Shown here in pieces: positions 1 to 6,634 of a DNA stretch of 25,468 bases. Source of the DNA: Pseudomonadota bacterium (lineage in GTDB: Bacteria > Pseudomonadota > Alphaproteobacteria > Rhizobiales > Devosiaceae); the NCBI GenBank assembly GCA_023433775.1, contig JAEYTY010000089.1:1-25468 (forward strand). Reading direction: 5' to 3'. Position numbers and translations under genes: made by a program. Position 1 is the first letter of the stretch. Every line of letters begins with the position of its first letter. Under the pieces are notes generated by a model. It was not told the DNA's origin and searched no databases. It was given only the letters and a program-made list of their open reading frames with translations.

Positions 1-122
1 TTCATCTGGTTGTGGAATACACACGGAATCGCGCCGATGGATCGACAGCAAGCATCCATAGCAATCTCTGGATTGTCACGTTCGACGGTGGACGTTGGGG
101 TATTAAGCAGCGCTCCTATTGA
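1..122 (+). CDS. NTF2/SnoaL-like protein, C-terminal end (partial)
   Basis: The third forward frame is open from base 3 to a TGA at 120-122 and encodes about 39 residues. The end reads R-x-R-A-D-G-S near the start of the piece, then W-I-V-T-F-D-G-G-R-W-G-I-K-Q-R-S-Y. An ADG turn followed by a strand and a closing DGRWGIK-x-RS strand is typical of the last two beta strands of small NTF2-like (SnoaL-like) proteins, which are usually 120-160 residues long. The start and the active-site pocket lie outside the window, so no substrate or reaction can be proposed. No terminator hairpin is evident directly after the stop. The family call rests only on this short C-terminal pattern. Confidence 0.6.
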   Translation, partial: HLVVEYTRNRADGSTASIHSNLWIVTFDGGRWGIKQRSY

Positions 123-200
123 TGGAAACTGAACGGCAACTACCGTCGTGGCCAAGCCCAATAGCCGACATTCCGCAAACCACCCCAGTCACGCCACCCC

Positions 201-433
201 CTACCGCACCCAGCCCGGCAACCAGTCCCCATGCGCGGCAATGAGATCATCCACCAGCCCCCATATCTGGTCGAGATCAAGCTCGGCCGCCGTGTGCGGG
301 TCCATCATGGCGGCGTGGTAGATATGCTCGCGATTTTCGTCGATCAGCGCGCGAACCGTCAGTTCCTGCACATTGATATTGGTTCGGATCAGCGCCGTGA
401 GCTGGGGCGGCTGGTTTCCAGAGACGGTGTTCG
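201..433 (-). pseudogene. C-terminal remnant of a GH4 alpha-glucosidase/galactosidase
   Basis: The minus-strand frame ending in TAG at 201-203 encodes about 75 residues resembling the C-terminus of glycoside hydrolase family 4 enzymes (NAD- and metal-dependent alpha-glucosidase/alpha-galactosidase group). It reads GNQPPQLTALIRTNINVQEL, then a stretch with DENREHIYHAAMMDP, HTAAELDLDQIWGLVDDL and a closing H-G-D-W-L-P. The NVQEL, DP-x-TAAEL and D-Q-I-W elements are the recognisable parts. Full-length members have about 430-460 residues, so some 80% is missing, including the NAD-binding and metal-binding regions. The upstream frame hits a TGA at 459-461 with no plausible start codon or ribosome-binding site. 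The homologous part stops where the hairpin repeat begins (about 434). I read it as a decayed gene end. Confidence 0.7.
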
Positions 434-593
434 CGGTCCAGCCATTCAGGCATAGCCTTCATGGCCTTAGGACCTAAAATCGCTCCACGGGAGCGATTTT
501 GCCGCGTAGCGGCCGGTCCAGCCATTCGAGCGTAGCTCTCATGGCCTTGAGGTCTAAATTCGCTCCACTGGAGCGAATTTGCGGCCGCAGGCC
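434..593 (-). repeat. Two tandem ~80-bp hairpin repeats downstream of ychF
   Basis: Two copies start at 434 and 514 with the same opening CGGTCCAGCCATTC, followed by a diverged AGC(G/A)TAGC-type block, ATGGCCTT, and a perfect 11-bp hairpin with a 3-nt loop. The stems are 476-486/490-500 (AAAATCGCTCC) and 556-566/570-580 (AAATTCGCTCC). The second stem differs from the first by compensated changes on both arms. The same module occurs in inverse orientation at 17165-17320, and a diverged form at 6291-6625. In each cluster the module has the same orientation relative to the gene that ends beside it. Confidence 0.85.
556..580 (-). terminator. Intrinsic terminator-like hairpin after ychF
   Basis: Read from the end of ychF, this is a perfect 11-bp stem with a 3-nt loop whose 3' arm ends GAATTT followed by A. 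It lies 21 bases beyond the ychF stop codon. The A-rich 5' arm and T-rich 3' arm fit a Rho-independent terminator with the U-tract partly inside the stem. A second, similar hairpin at 476-500 could act as a back-up. Confidence 0.6.
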
Positions 594-600
594 GCCGACC

Positions 601-1698
601 TCAAGTATTAAACTTGAACAGCATTACGTCGCCATCCTTGACGACATATTCCTTGCCTTCGTCGCGGGCCTTGCCGGCTTCCTTGGCGGGAACTTCGCCG
701 CCCAGGGTCACGAAATCATCGTAGCCGATGGTCTGGGCGCGGATGAAGCCGCGTTCGAAATCGGTGTGGATGACGCCGGCGGCGGCGGGGGCCTTGTCGC
801 CCTTGTGGATGGTCCAGGCGCGGGTTTCCTTGGGGCCGACAGTGAAATAGGTCTGCAGGCCCAGAAGATCATAGGCTTCACGGATCAGCCGGTTGAGGCC
901 AGGTTCGTGCAGGCCGAGGCTTTCGAGATATTCCGCCTGCTCGGCATCGGGAAGCTGGGCCAACTGGCTCTCGATTTCAGCCGAAATGATCACCACGCCC
1001 GCATCATTCGCCTTGGCATAGTCGATCACCTTGGCGCTCATCGCATTGCCGTTCTCGGCGGAGCCTTCGTCGACATTGCAGACATAGAGCACGGGCTTGC
1101 TCGTCAGCAGTTGCAGCTCCTGGAATGCCTTTTCCTCTTCATTGGAGCGCTCGACAAAGCGGGCAGACTTGCCATCGCGCAGCAGGACCAGCGCGCGGTC
1201 GATCAACTCCAGCGTCAGCTTGGCGTCCTTGTCATTGCCCTTGGCCTTCTTCTCGACACCGGCGCGGCGCTTTTCGAGGCTTTCAAGATCGGCCAGCATC
1301 AGCTCGGTCTCGACCACTTCGGCGTCGGCCAGCGGATCGACCTTGTTGGCGACGTGGATGATGTTGCCGTCTTCAAAGCAGCGCAGCACATAGGCAATGG
1401 CATCGCATTCGCGGATATTGGCCAGGAACTGGTTGCCCAGCCCTTCGCCCTTCGATGCGCCTTTGACGAGGCCGGCAATATCCACAAAGCTCATGCGCGC
1501 CGGCAGGATCGTCGCCGATTTGCCGATGGCAGCCAGCTTTTGCAGGCGCGCATCGGGCACCGGCACATCGCCCACATTGGGCTCGATGGTGCAAAACGGA
1601 AAATTCGCCGCCGCAGCCGCCGCCGTGCGGGTCAGCGCGTTGAAAAGGGTCGACTTGCCAACGTTGGGCAGGCCGACAATGCCCATCTTGAAACCCAT
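601..1698 (-). CDS. ychF: Redox-regulated ATPase/GTPase YchF (Obg family)
   Basis: This is a universally conserved, ribosome-associated P-loop NTPase of the Obg/OLA1 group that prefers ATP over GTP. The 365-residue protein is of normal length for bacterial YchF. The G1 loop G-L-P-N-V-G-K-S-T lies at residues 9-17, the Walker B region F-V-D-I-A-G-L-V near 72-79, and the family's N-V-D-E replaces the canonical NKxD near residue 205. The C-terminal TGS-like region ends in L-F-K-F-N-T. I chose the ATG at 1698 because GGAG lies six bases upstream and the product begins MGFK-x-GIVGLPNVGKST as in the family. A TTG at 1710 is in frame, but it overlaps this ribosome-binding site. The gene is divergent from the MaoC pair and is followed by the hairpin repeats. 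Confidence 0.97.
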   Translation of the reverse strand: MGFKMGIVGLPNVGKSTLFNALTRTAAAAAANFPFCTIEPNVGDVPVPDARLQKLAAIGKSATILPARMSFVDIAGLVKGASKGEGLGNQFLANIRECDAIAYVLRCFEDGNIIHVANKVDPLADAEVVETELMLADLESLEKRRAGVEKKAKGNDKDAKLTLELIDRALVLLRDGKSARFVERSNEEEKAFQELQLLTSKPVLYVCNVDEGSAENGNAMSAKVIDYAKANDAGVVIISAEIESQLAQLPDAEQAEYLESLGLHEPGLNRLIREAYDLLGLQTYFTVGPKETRAWTIHKGDKAPAAAGVIHTDFERGFIRAQTIGYDDFVTLGGEVPAKEAGKARDEGKEYVVKDGDVMLFKFNT

Positions 1699-1838
1699 GG
1701 GATACTCCAAAATCTGTTGGCATCCACTTGGTTCGGATCGGCCGGGATGTCAATGCGTCGCGCGGCTTTGCGGCCATGCGCGCCCTTGCCCAATGCCCAA
1801 TATTGAGGCAATGTCACCTTGACGTATAGGGCAAGCCA

Positions 1839-2318
1839 ATGACCAATCCTGTCACTATTGAGCGGCGCCACTTCGAGGATCTCGCGGTGGGCGAAATTAT
1901 CGACCTGGGCCAGACCCATGTGAGCAAGCAGATGATCGTGTCATTTGCCCGCCAATTCGACCCCTTCCCCTTCCACATTGATGAGGAAGCCGCCAAGGCG
2001 AGCTTGCTCGGCGGTCTCGCCTCAAGCGGCTGGCAGACCGGGGCGCTGAGCCTGCGGATGCTGGTCGACAGCTTCCTCTCCAAGGTCGCCTCCTGCGGCG
2101 GCCTGGGCTTTACCGACCTCAAATGGAAAAACCCGGTCATGGTCGGCGACACGATTGGCGGCACGGTCACCATTGCCGAATTGCGCCGCTCCGGCAGCCA
2201 CCCCCATTGGGGCATCGTCACGCTCGACTTCGACGTACGCAACCAGCACGACAAACCTGTGCTGACCATGCGGCTGGCCAATCTGGTCGAATGCCGCAAG
2301 GCCGAGGTGGTCGCATGA
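1839..2318 (+). CDS. MaoC-like hot-dog dehydratase, first of a pair
   Basis: The 159-residue protein is a MaoC-like (R)-specific enoyl-CoA hydratase-type hot-dog protein. The catalytic region D-P-F-P-F-H-I-D places the Asp/His dyad at D41 and H46, with the five-residue spacing usual in this family. It is followed by G-G-L-A-S-S-G-W, the conserved loop that closes the pocket, and K-W-K-N-P-V-x-x-G-D-T around residues 95-105. The gene overlaps its downstream homologue by four bases (ATGA), so the two are probably translated together. The proteins may form a heteromeric hydratase or act in sequence on acyl-CoA. The substrate cannot be read from the sequence. A weak AGGGC ribosome-binding site precedes the ATG. 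Confidence 0.88.
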   Translation: MTNPVTIERRHFEDLAVGEIIDLGQTHVSKQMIVSFARQFDPFPFHIDEEAAKASLLGGLASSGWQTGALSLRMLVDSFLSKVASCGGLGFTDLKWKNPVMVGDTIGGTVTIAELRRSGSHPHWGIVTLDFDVRNQHDKPVLTMRLANLVECRKAEVVA

Positions 2319-2872
2319 CCCGCTGGTTTGAAGATATCGAGCCCAATGAAGCCTTCCCCCTGGGCAGCCACACCTTTGGCCTTGAGGAGATCATTGAGTT
2401 CGCGACGCTCTATGATCCGCAATATTTTCATATCGACGTGGAGCAGGCCAAGCACAGCCATTTCGGCGGCATCGTGGCCTCCGGCTGGCATACGGTCTGC
2501 ATTGGTCACAACCGGATGGTGCAAGCCCTGTTTGCCGAAGAGGAGCGCCTGCGCGCGCTGGGCCGCGAGCCAGGCGTTTCCGGCCCGTCTCCGGGCGTCA
2601 ACTCGATGGAGTTCAAGGCGCCGGTGCGCCCCGGCGACACGGTGACCTTTGAACTTGTCGTGACCGACAAGCGCCCGTCCAATTCAATTCCCGGCTGGGG
2701 CCTGCTCTTCAACCAGATCACCGCATTTAACCAGCATGGCGAACTTGTCTATCGCGCGGATATTGTTGGCTTTTCGAAGCTCCGCGACTATCGGATGCCG
2801 CTGAGGCTGCGCCTGTTGCTGGCGCTCACCAAAGTGCCGGTGATCGGCAAGCGCCTCAAGCGCGCCACTTGA
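2315..2872 (+). CDS. MaoC-like hot-dog dehydratase, second of a pair
   Basis: This 185-residue protein is a second MaoC-family member. Its catalytic segment D-P-Q-Y-F-H-I-D (D34, H39) is followed by F-G-G-I-V-A-S-G-W-H. The later block F-K-A-P-V-R-P-G-D-T-V is the usual strand-turn of the hot-dog fold. The start ATG overlaps the stop of the preceding gene, which fixes the start and implies coupled translation. Compared with the first gene it has a C-terminal extension of about 25 residues, rich in Arg, Leu and Lys, which could contact a membrane or partner. Both copies keep the Asp/His dyad, so neither is obviously a catalytically dead partner subunit. The substrate is unknown. Confidence 0.88.
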   Translation: MTRWFEDIEPNEAFPLGSHTFGLEEIIEFATLYDPQYFHIDVEQAKHSHFGGIVASGWHTVCIGHNRMVQALFAEEERLRALGREPGVSGPSPGVNSMEFKAPVRPGDTVTFELVVTDKRPSNSIPGWGLLFNQITAFNQHGELVYRADIVGFSKLRDYRMPLRLRLLLALTKVPVIGKRLKRAT

Positions 2873-2903
2873 AACCGGACTCGCGGATCGGCACTGTGCA
2901 TCC

Positions 2904-3248
2904 ATGCGCCGATTCGCCCTTTGCCTTGCCCTGACCGCCCTGTCTGCCACGCCCAGCGTGGCGCAGACCTATCAGGGCAATTGGAGCTGCCGCGACGCCA
3001 CCACCGAGCGCACCGGCATCATGACCATCTATGGCGAAGTCTATGGCTGGGCCTCCCGCGTTACGGGCGACCCCAATTCGGGCACCGGCTCGCTGACGGC
3101 CTATCAGGATGGCGTTGGCTTCAACGAGGGCAATCTGCGCAGCAAGGCCGGTATTCAGGCTGGCCGGCTGATCAGCGACCCGACCCATGGCGTTGCCCTG
3201 CAGCTCGAAACGGCCGAAGCCATCGTCATGATGTGTACCCCCCGCTAA
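2904..3248 (+). CDS. Small secreted protein of unknown function
   Basis: The 114-residue product begins M-R-R-F followed by a hydrophobic stretch and a likely signal-peptidase I site (S-V-A-Q, cleavage near residue 20). The mature part of about 94 residues looks beta-rich. It has a tyrosine- and glycine-rich middle (T-I-Y-G-E-V-Y-G-W) and two cysteines, C29 and C111, which could form one disulfide. I do not recognise a named family. It starts 31 bases after the second MaoC gene and may share its transcript, with no obvious functional link. The start has only a weak ribosome-binding site. Confidence 0.7.
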   Translation: MRRFALCLALTALSATPSVAQTYQGNWSCRDATTERTGIMTIYGEVYGWASRVTGDPNSGTGSLTAYQDGVGFNEGNLRSKAGIQAGRLISDPTHGVALQLETAEAIVMMCTPR

Positions 3249-3389
3249 CGCACCGCCCGACGCTCAGGGGCTTGAAATTCGCCCGTTTTAGGCGCATTTA
3301 GGCGTTGCAGCGCCGGGCCCCTCTGGTCATGGCTTTACGCTATGGCGATGTCGGAGCTGCTCCAACAACTACATGGAGAAGGTCCGGCG

Positions 3390-4409
3390 ATGGATTCGCT
3401 GCTTTACGCCCTGTCGGGCGAATTTTTGGGTACACCCGTCTATTTCTGGGTCGCTTTCATAGCGATCGTCATTGCGCTGCTGGTCTTTGACCTCGGCATC
3501 CTCCACCGCGACGAACACGAGATCGAAGCCAAAGAGAGCCTTTTGCTCTATGGCTTCTATGTCCTGATCGCGCTGGCTTTCGGCGCCTGGGTCTGGTTCA
3601 GCCGCGGCGCACAATCCGGTCTCGAATTCTACACCGGCTATCTGATCGAACAGTCGCTGGCCATGGACAACATGTTTGTCATCGCCACAATTTTCGGGTT
3701 CCTGGGCATTCCCCGGCTCTATCAGCACCGTGTGCTGTTCTGGGGTATTCTGGGCGTCATCCTGTTCCGTGCCATTCTCATCGGTGTCGGCGCGGCACTG
3801 GTCTACCAGTTCAGCTGGATCCTTTTCCTTTTCGGCGCTTTCCTGGTCTTTACCGGCATTCGGATGTTCAGCCATTCCGATGACGAACCGGATATCGAAG
3901 CCAATCCGGTACTGAAATTCCTGCGCAGCCGCTTCCGCATCACCAATGAGCTTCGTGGCCGCCATTTCATCGTCAAGGAGCCCGATCCCAAGACCGGCAA
4001 GATCGTCACCTGGCTGACGCCGTTGGCCGTGGCGCTGATCATGGTGGAATTCGTCGACCTGATCTTTGCCGTGGACTCGGTGCCGGCCGTCTTTGCCGTG
4101 ACCCAGGACACGTTCATCGTCTACACCTCCAACATCTTCGCCATTCTCGGCCTGCGCGCGCTCTACTTTGCGCTGGCAGCGGCGATGAACCGCTTCCGCT
4201 ACCTGCAGATCTCGCTGGCAATCATCCTCGTGCTGATCGGCATCAAGATCTTCCTCGTGCCGCTGGGCATCAAGATCGACACCCTGCTCTCGCTGGGCGT
4301 GACCATCGGCATTCTGGCTGGCGGCGTCATCTACTCCCTGTGGAAGACGCGCAACGAGCCGGACATTAGCGCCGAGGATCAGCCCAAGACGGGCCAGCTC
4401 GAGCCATAA
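3390..4409 (+). CDS. TerC/Alx-family integral membrane protein
   Basis: The 339-residue protein belongs to the TerC family, Alx-like branch, whose studied members are implicated in manganese export or in response to alkaline pH and tellurite. It has about eight to nine hydrophobic helices. The two diagnostic acidic repeats are present: E-Q-S-L-A-M-D-N-M-F-V in the first half and E-F-V-D-L-I-F-A-V-D-S-V-P-A in the second. These membrane-embedded Asp/Glu residues are the probable metal site. I chose the ATG at 3390 because AGAAGG lies seven bases upstream. An in-frame ATG at 3342 would add 16 residues that do not look like part of the family. A strong terminator follows at 4438. Metal specificity is not evident from sequence. 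Confidence 0.93.
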   Translation: MDSLLYALSGEFLGTPVYFWVAFIAIVIALLVFDLGILHRDEHEIEAKESLLLYGFYVLIALAFGAWVWFSRGAQSGLEFYTGYLIEQSLAMDNMFVIATIFGFLGIPRLYQHRVLFWGILGVILFRAILIGVGAALVYQFSWILFLFGAFLVFTGIRMFSHSDDEPDIEANPVLKFLRSRFRITNELRGRHFIVKEPDPKTGKIVTWLTPLAVALIMVEFVDLIFAVDSVPAVFAVTQDTFIVYTSNIFAILGLRALYFALAAAMNRFRYLQISLAIILVLIGIKIFLVPLGIKIDTLLSLGVTIGILAGGVIYSLWKTRNEPDISAEDQPKTGQLEP

Positions 4410-4437
4410 GGCTCGGCATCTCAACGACAATGACAAA

Positions 4438-4466
4438 GGGCCGGCGGTTGACGCCGGCCCTTTTGC
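4438..4466 (+). terminator. Rho-independent terminator of the terC-like gene
   Basis: GGGCCGGCG (4438-4446) pairs perfectly with CGCCGGCCC (4452-4460) around a 5-nt loop and is followed by TTTTGCTTG. It begins 29 bases after the stop codon of the TerC-family gene. This is the most canonical terminator in the window. Confidence 0.9.
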
Positions 4467-4618
4467 TTGTCTATGCTTCCGCCATCTTTCGGAGGTTCTG
4501 CACGAAAATGATCTGAAAACTCGACCCGGACGCTCGAACCACACATGCTCCGCGCTTGCGCGTGATCCTGTCGTGGCGGCTGTACGGATGGCGAGTTTGA
4601 CATGATCCAAGTGCATCC

Positions 4619-4634
4619 GGCTCGCTAGCGAGCC
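4619..4634. other. 16-bp perfect palindrome in a gene-free gap
   Basis: GGCTCGCTAGCGAGCC is a perfect 16-bp palindrome in the 4467-4749 stretch. That stretch otherwise shows no coding signal. A TTGACA box at 4596-4601 lies just upstream, without a convincing -10 partner. The palindrome could be an operator for the small gene at 4750 or a chance structure. Confidence 0.35.
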
Positions 4635-4749
4635 CGCTCCTGTCCCCTCAGTCCTGGCGCCCTATCCAGCACCGCAACGCGCGGCACTGTCCGCGTTTCA
4701 TTTGACCGAGCCAGCCCGCGCATAGCCTGCCGGGCGGGAAGGATAGCTC

Positions 4750-4923
4750 ATGCCTAAGAACCAGTTCCAACGCCCCCTCCCCGTGCAGCACAACCACTCT
4801 GTGCCGCGTCACGGCAAACAGCAGCCGCCTCTGGCAAAGCCCGGCGCAAAGGCTGCAACAAAGCCGCCCGAAGCCGGCCTGCCGCCACTGGCGGCCCTGC
4901 TGGAGAAGGCACAACAGAAATAG
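4750..4923 (+). CDS. Small basic proline-rich protein (57 aa), unknown
   Basis: An ATG preceded by GGAAGGA (AAGGA seven bases upstream) opens a 57-codon frame ending in TAG at 4921-4923. The peptide begins M-P-K-N-Q-F-Q-R-P-L-P. It is rich in Pro, Lys, Gln, His and Ala in its first 40 residues, and ends in a short amphipathic helix-like segment (L-P-P-L-A-A-L-L-E-K-A-Q-Q-K). There is no cysteine, signal peptide or membrane segment. I recognise no family. The good ribosome-binding site and the position ahead of a same-strand gene (105 bases downstream) support a real gene. Its composition suggests a nucleic-acid-binding or disordered peptide, but that is only a guess. Confidence 0.55.
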   Translation: MPKNQFQRPLPVQHNHSVPRHGKQQPPLAKPGAKAATKPPEAGLPPLAALLEKAQQK

Positions 4924-5028
4924 GCGACAGGCCCGGAATTTCGGTTCCGGGCTAATCCCTCGCTATGCTCCTGACAAAGCCTGTCATGGCGCGGCGCCAA
5001 TCTGGGATCACCAGCAAGGAGCCCTGCC

Positions 5029-5430
5029 ATGACCCTGATCGCGACCTGCCATTGCGGCGCAACCCGCATCCAGTTACCGAGCCAGCCCACCGAAGCCACG
5101 TCCTGCAATTGCAGCTATTGCAGCCGCACCGGCGCTGTCTGGGCCTATTTCAAGCAAGGCGAACTGACATTCCTGACGCAGGACGGCGAAGCCACCTATT
5201 CAGCCAGTGGTGGCATGAACCAGCACCATTTCTGCAGCACATGCGGCATCCAGACCTGGGGCGATTCCCCGGACTGGGCCTCGATGTACAATCTCGATGG
5301 CACGCCCAAAAATGGCGAAGCCAATGCCATGCCGACCGAGCGCATCTATGGCGTCAATCTCAAGCTGATCGATGATCTGGACTGGTCCGCCGTGACCATG
5401 ACCAATGTGGATGGCCGCAACAACTGGTGA
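5029..5430 (+). CDS. GFA-family (CENP-V/GFA domain) zinc-binding protein
   Basis: The 133-residue protein has the cysteine layout of the GFA family (Pfam GFA; CENP-V/GFA domain): C-H-C-G at residues 7-10, C-N-C-S-Y-C near 26-31, and C-S-T-C-G near 69-73. These seven cysteines would hold two zinc ions in the Mss4-like fold. The founding member was proposed to condense glutathione with formaldehyde, but most homologues have no proven reaction. I therefore call it by family only. The start is supported by AGGAG upstream of the ATG. It is convergent with apt, five bases separating the stop codons, and a small imperfect hairpin spans both. Confidence 0.9.
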   Translation: MTLIATCHCGATRIQLPSQPTEATSCNCSYCSRTGAVWAYFKQGELTFLTQDGEATYSASGGMNQHHFCSTCGIQTWGDSPDWASMYNLDGTPKNGEANAMPTERIYGVNLKLIDDLDWSAVTMTNVDGRNNW

Positions 5431-5447
5431 AAGGCTTAGTGCCCTTC
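5429..5447. terminator. Stop-spanning hairpin between GFA gene and apt
   Basis: GAAAGGC (5429-5435) pairs with GCCCTTC (5441-5447), six of seven pairs, around TTAGT. It covers the TGA of the GFA-family gene and the TAA of apt. There is no following T-tract, so termination activity is only suggested by position. Confidence 0.35.
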
Positions 5448-5969
5448 AAAGCCGATGAGAGAATGTACCGCGACGCCTTCGGTCTTGAGCTTTTGGGCGC
5501 CGCCGAGGTCGGGCAGATCGATGACAAAGGCCGCATGGTCGACCACCGCCCCGGTGCGCCTCAATAGGCCCACCGCCGCAATGGCCGTGCCGCCGGTAGC
5601 GATCAGGTCATCGACCAGCAACACCTTGTCGTCGGGGCCAAGCACGTCTGCGTGGATTTCAATCGTGTCCACGCCATATTCGAGCGCATAGTTCTGCCCG
5701 ATGGTTTCACCGGGCAGCTTGCCCTTCTTGCGGATGGGAACAAAGCCGACGCCAAGCGCTATGGCAACGCCCGCTCCGAAAATGAAGCCCCGCGCCTCGA
5801 TGCCTGCCACATGGGTGACGCCGAGATTGCGATGGGCCGCGACAATTTCTTCGACGCTCTGCCGAAAACCTTCCGGATGCTCGATCAGCGTGGTGATGTC
5901 CCGAAAAAGGATGCCCTTTTTGGGATAGTCCGGAATGGTCCGGACGAGCGACTTGAGGTCGAGCGTCAT
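5436..5969 (-). CDS. apt: Adenine phosphoribosyltransferase
   Basis: Apt converts adenine and PRPP to AMP and pyrophosphate in purine salvage in the cytoplasm. The 177-residue length is normal. The type I phosphoribosyltransferase PRPP loop V-L-L-V-D-D-L-I-A-T-G-G-T-A lies around residues 117-130. The adenine-pocket region G-I-E-A-R-G-F-I-F-G lies near 56-65, and the flexible hood segment K-K-G-K-L-P-G-E near 81-88. The N-terminal P-D-Y-P-K-K-G-I-L-F-R-D-I motif is typical of Apt. It lies 22 bases downstream of a small gene on the same strand. Its own ribosome-binding site is weak, so translation may depend partly on that upstream gene. Confidence 0.97.
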   Translation of the reverse strand: MTLDLKSLVRTIPDYPKKGILFRDITTLIEHPEGFRQSVEEIVAAHRNLGVTHVAGIEARGFIFGAGVAIALGVGFVPIRKKGKLPGETIGQNYALEYGVDTIEIHADVLGPDDKVLLVDDLIATGGTAIAAVGLLRRTGAVVDHAAFVIDLPDLGGAQKLKTEGVAVHSLIGFEGH

Positions 5970-5991
5970 GAAAGGGTCCAGTGGGAGAGGG

Positions 5992-6186
5992 TCAGGACTT
6001 GTTCTTGCCCATGAGGTGGCGGGTCAGCACGCCGGCATTATAGGCCAGGTTCCGCGTGGTCATGACAGCCTTTTCCCGTGCCTTGGGATTGCTGGCGACC
6101 GCTCTGACGCCGGCACGAACGGCAGGATTGCGCGCTGCGGTCATAACCACACCGGCCAAAGTGATGGCCAACCGGACAGCGGACAT
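5992..6186 (-). CDS. Small protein of unknown function upstream of apt (64 aa)
   Basis: I start this at the ATG at 6186, which has GGAG seven bases upstream. Longer in-frame starts lack such a site. The 64-residue peptide opens with an uncharged stretch of about 15 residues (S-A-V-R-L-A-I-T-L-A-G-V-V-M-T-A), followed by a strongly basic Arg/Lys/Ala-rich region and the C-terminus G-K-N-K-S. It has no cysteine. The hydrophobic start is short for a transmembrane helix and could be a membrane-associated amphipathic helix. It shares the strand with apt and probably its transcript. I recognise no family. Confidence 0.6.
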   Translation of the reverse strand: MSAVRLAITLAGVVMTAARNPAVRAGVRAVASNPKAREKAVMTTRNLAYNAGVLTRHLMGKNKS

Positions 6187-6290
6187 GGAAGGCTCCTGCA
6201 GGCATTGCGAACACAAGGAATATCGCCACACTTGCCCTTGAAGGCAAGGGCAGATGGCGCCACGCCGACAAAATCGTGATCCGGCGCGGC

Positions 6291-6625
6291 AATAAAAAGA
6301 GGCCCCGAGGGACCTCTTTCAATTCTTGTGCCCCATTGCCCAGCGCGCGTAGCGCTTCGGGCCTGACCCACTCAAAACTCCCCACCGGGGCGTTTTGCCG
6401 CAAACAAAAAGGGGCCTCACGGGGCCCCCTCCAAACTTCAGTTCATGCCCTGCGCGCGTAGCGCTTCGGGCCTGACCTCCTAAAAACGCCCCACCGGGGC
6501 GTTTTTGCCGCAAACAAAAAGGGGCCCCAGGGGGCCCCTCCAAACTTCAGTTCATGCCCTGCGCGCGCAGCTCTCCGGGCCTGACCTCCTAAAAACGCCC
6601 CACCGGGGCGTTTTTGCCGCCAAGC
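6291..6625 (-). repeat. Threefold ~110-bp tandem array of double hairpins after petC
   Basis: Three units begin near 6294, 6404 and 6514 (period about 110 bp). Each holds an A-rich GGGGCC/GGCCCC-type hairpin, then a linker with TTCAGTTCATGCCC and GCGCGCGTAGCGCTTCGGGCCTGACC, then a hairpin with AAAAACGCCCC/GGGGCGTTTTT arms and an ACC loop. The second hairpins lie at 6374-6396 (one mismatch), 6482-6506 and 6591-6615 (both perfect 11-bp stems). The linker resembles that of the repeats at 434-593 and 17165-17320. The array fills the gap between petC and the next minus-strand gene. I see no gene in it. Confidence 0.88.
6591..6615 (-). terminator. Intrinsic terminator-like hairpin after petC
   Basis: Read in the petC direction, AAAAACGCCCC pairs perfectly with GGGGCGTTTTT around a 3-nt loop, 20 bases after the petC stop. 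The run of T closing the 3' arm fits Rho-independent termination. Two related hairpins follow at 6482-6506 and 6374-6396, giving an unusual stack of terminators at the end of the bc1 operon. Confidence 0.75.
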
Positions 6626-6634
6626 GGCCGGAGG

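Noticed and set aside
499..1806. A 435-codon open frame antisense to ychF
   Set aside because: Repetitive Leu/Gly/Ala composition, no ribosome-binding site, and ychF is certain on the other strand.
3249..3389. yybP-ykoY manganese riboswitch upstream of the TerC/Alx-family gene
   Set aside because: The conserved core of that riboswitch is not visible. Only generic GC pairing is present.
3369..4616. A 415-codon open frame antisense to the TerC-family gene
   Set aside because: It has low-complexity His/Asp/Gln-rich composition typical of antisense frames in GC-rich genes, and the sense strand carries clear TerC motifs.
6291..6625. CRISPR array
   Set aside because: Units are about 110 bp and nearly identical along their whole length, with no short repeat and variable spacer pattern and no cas genes nearby.
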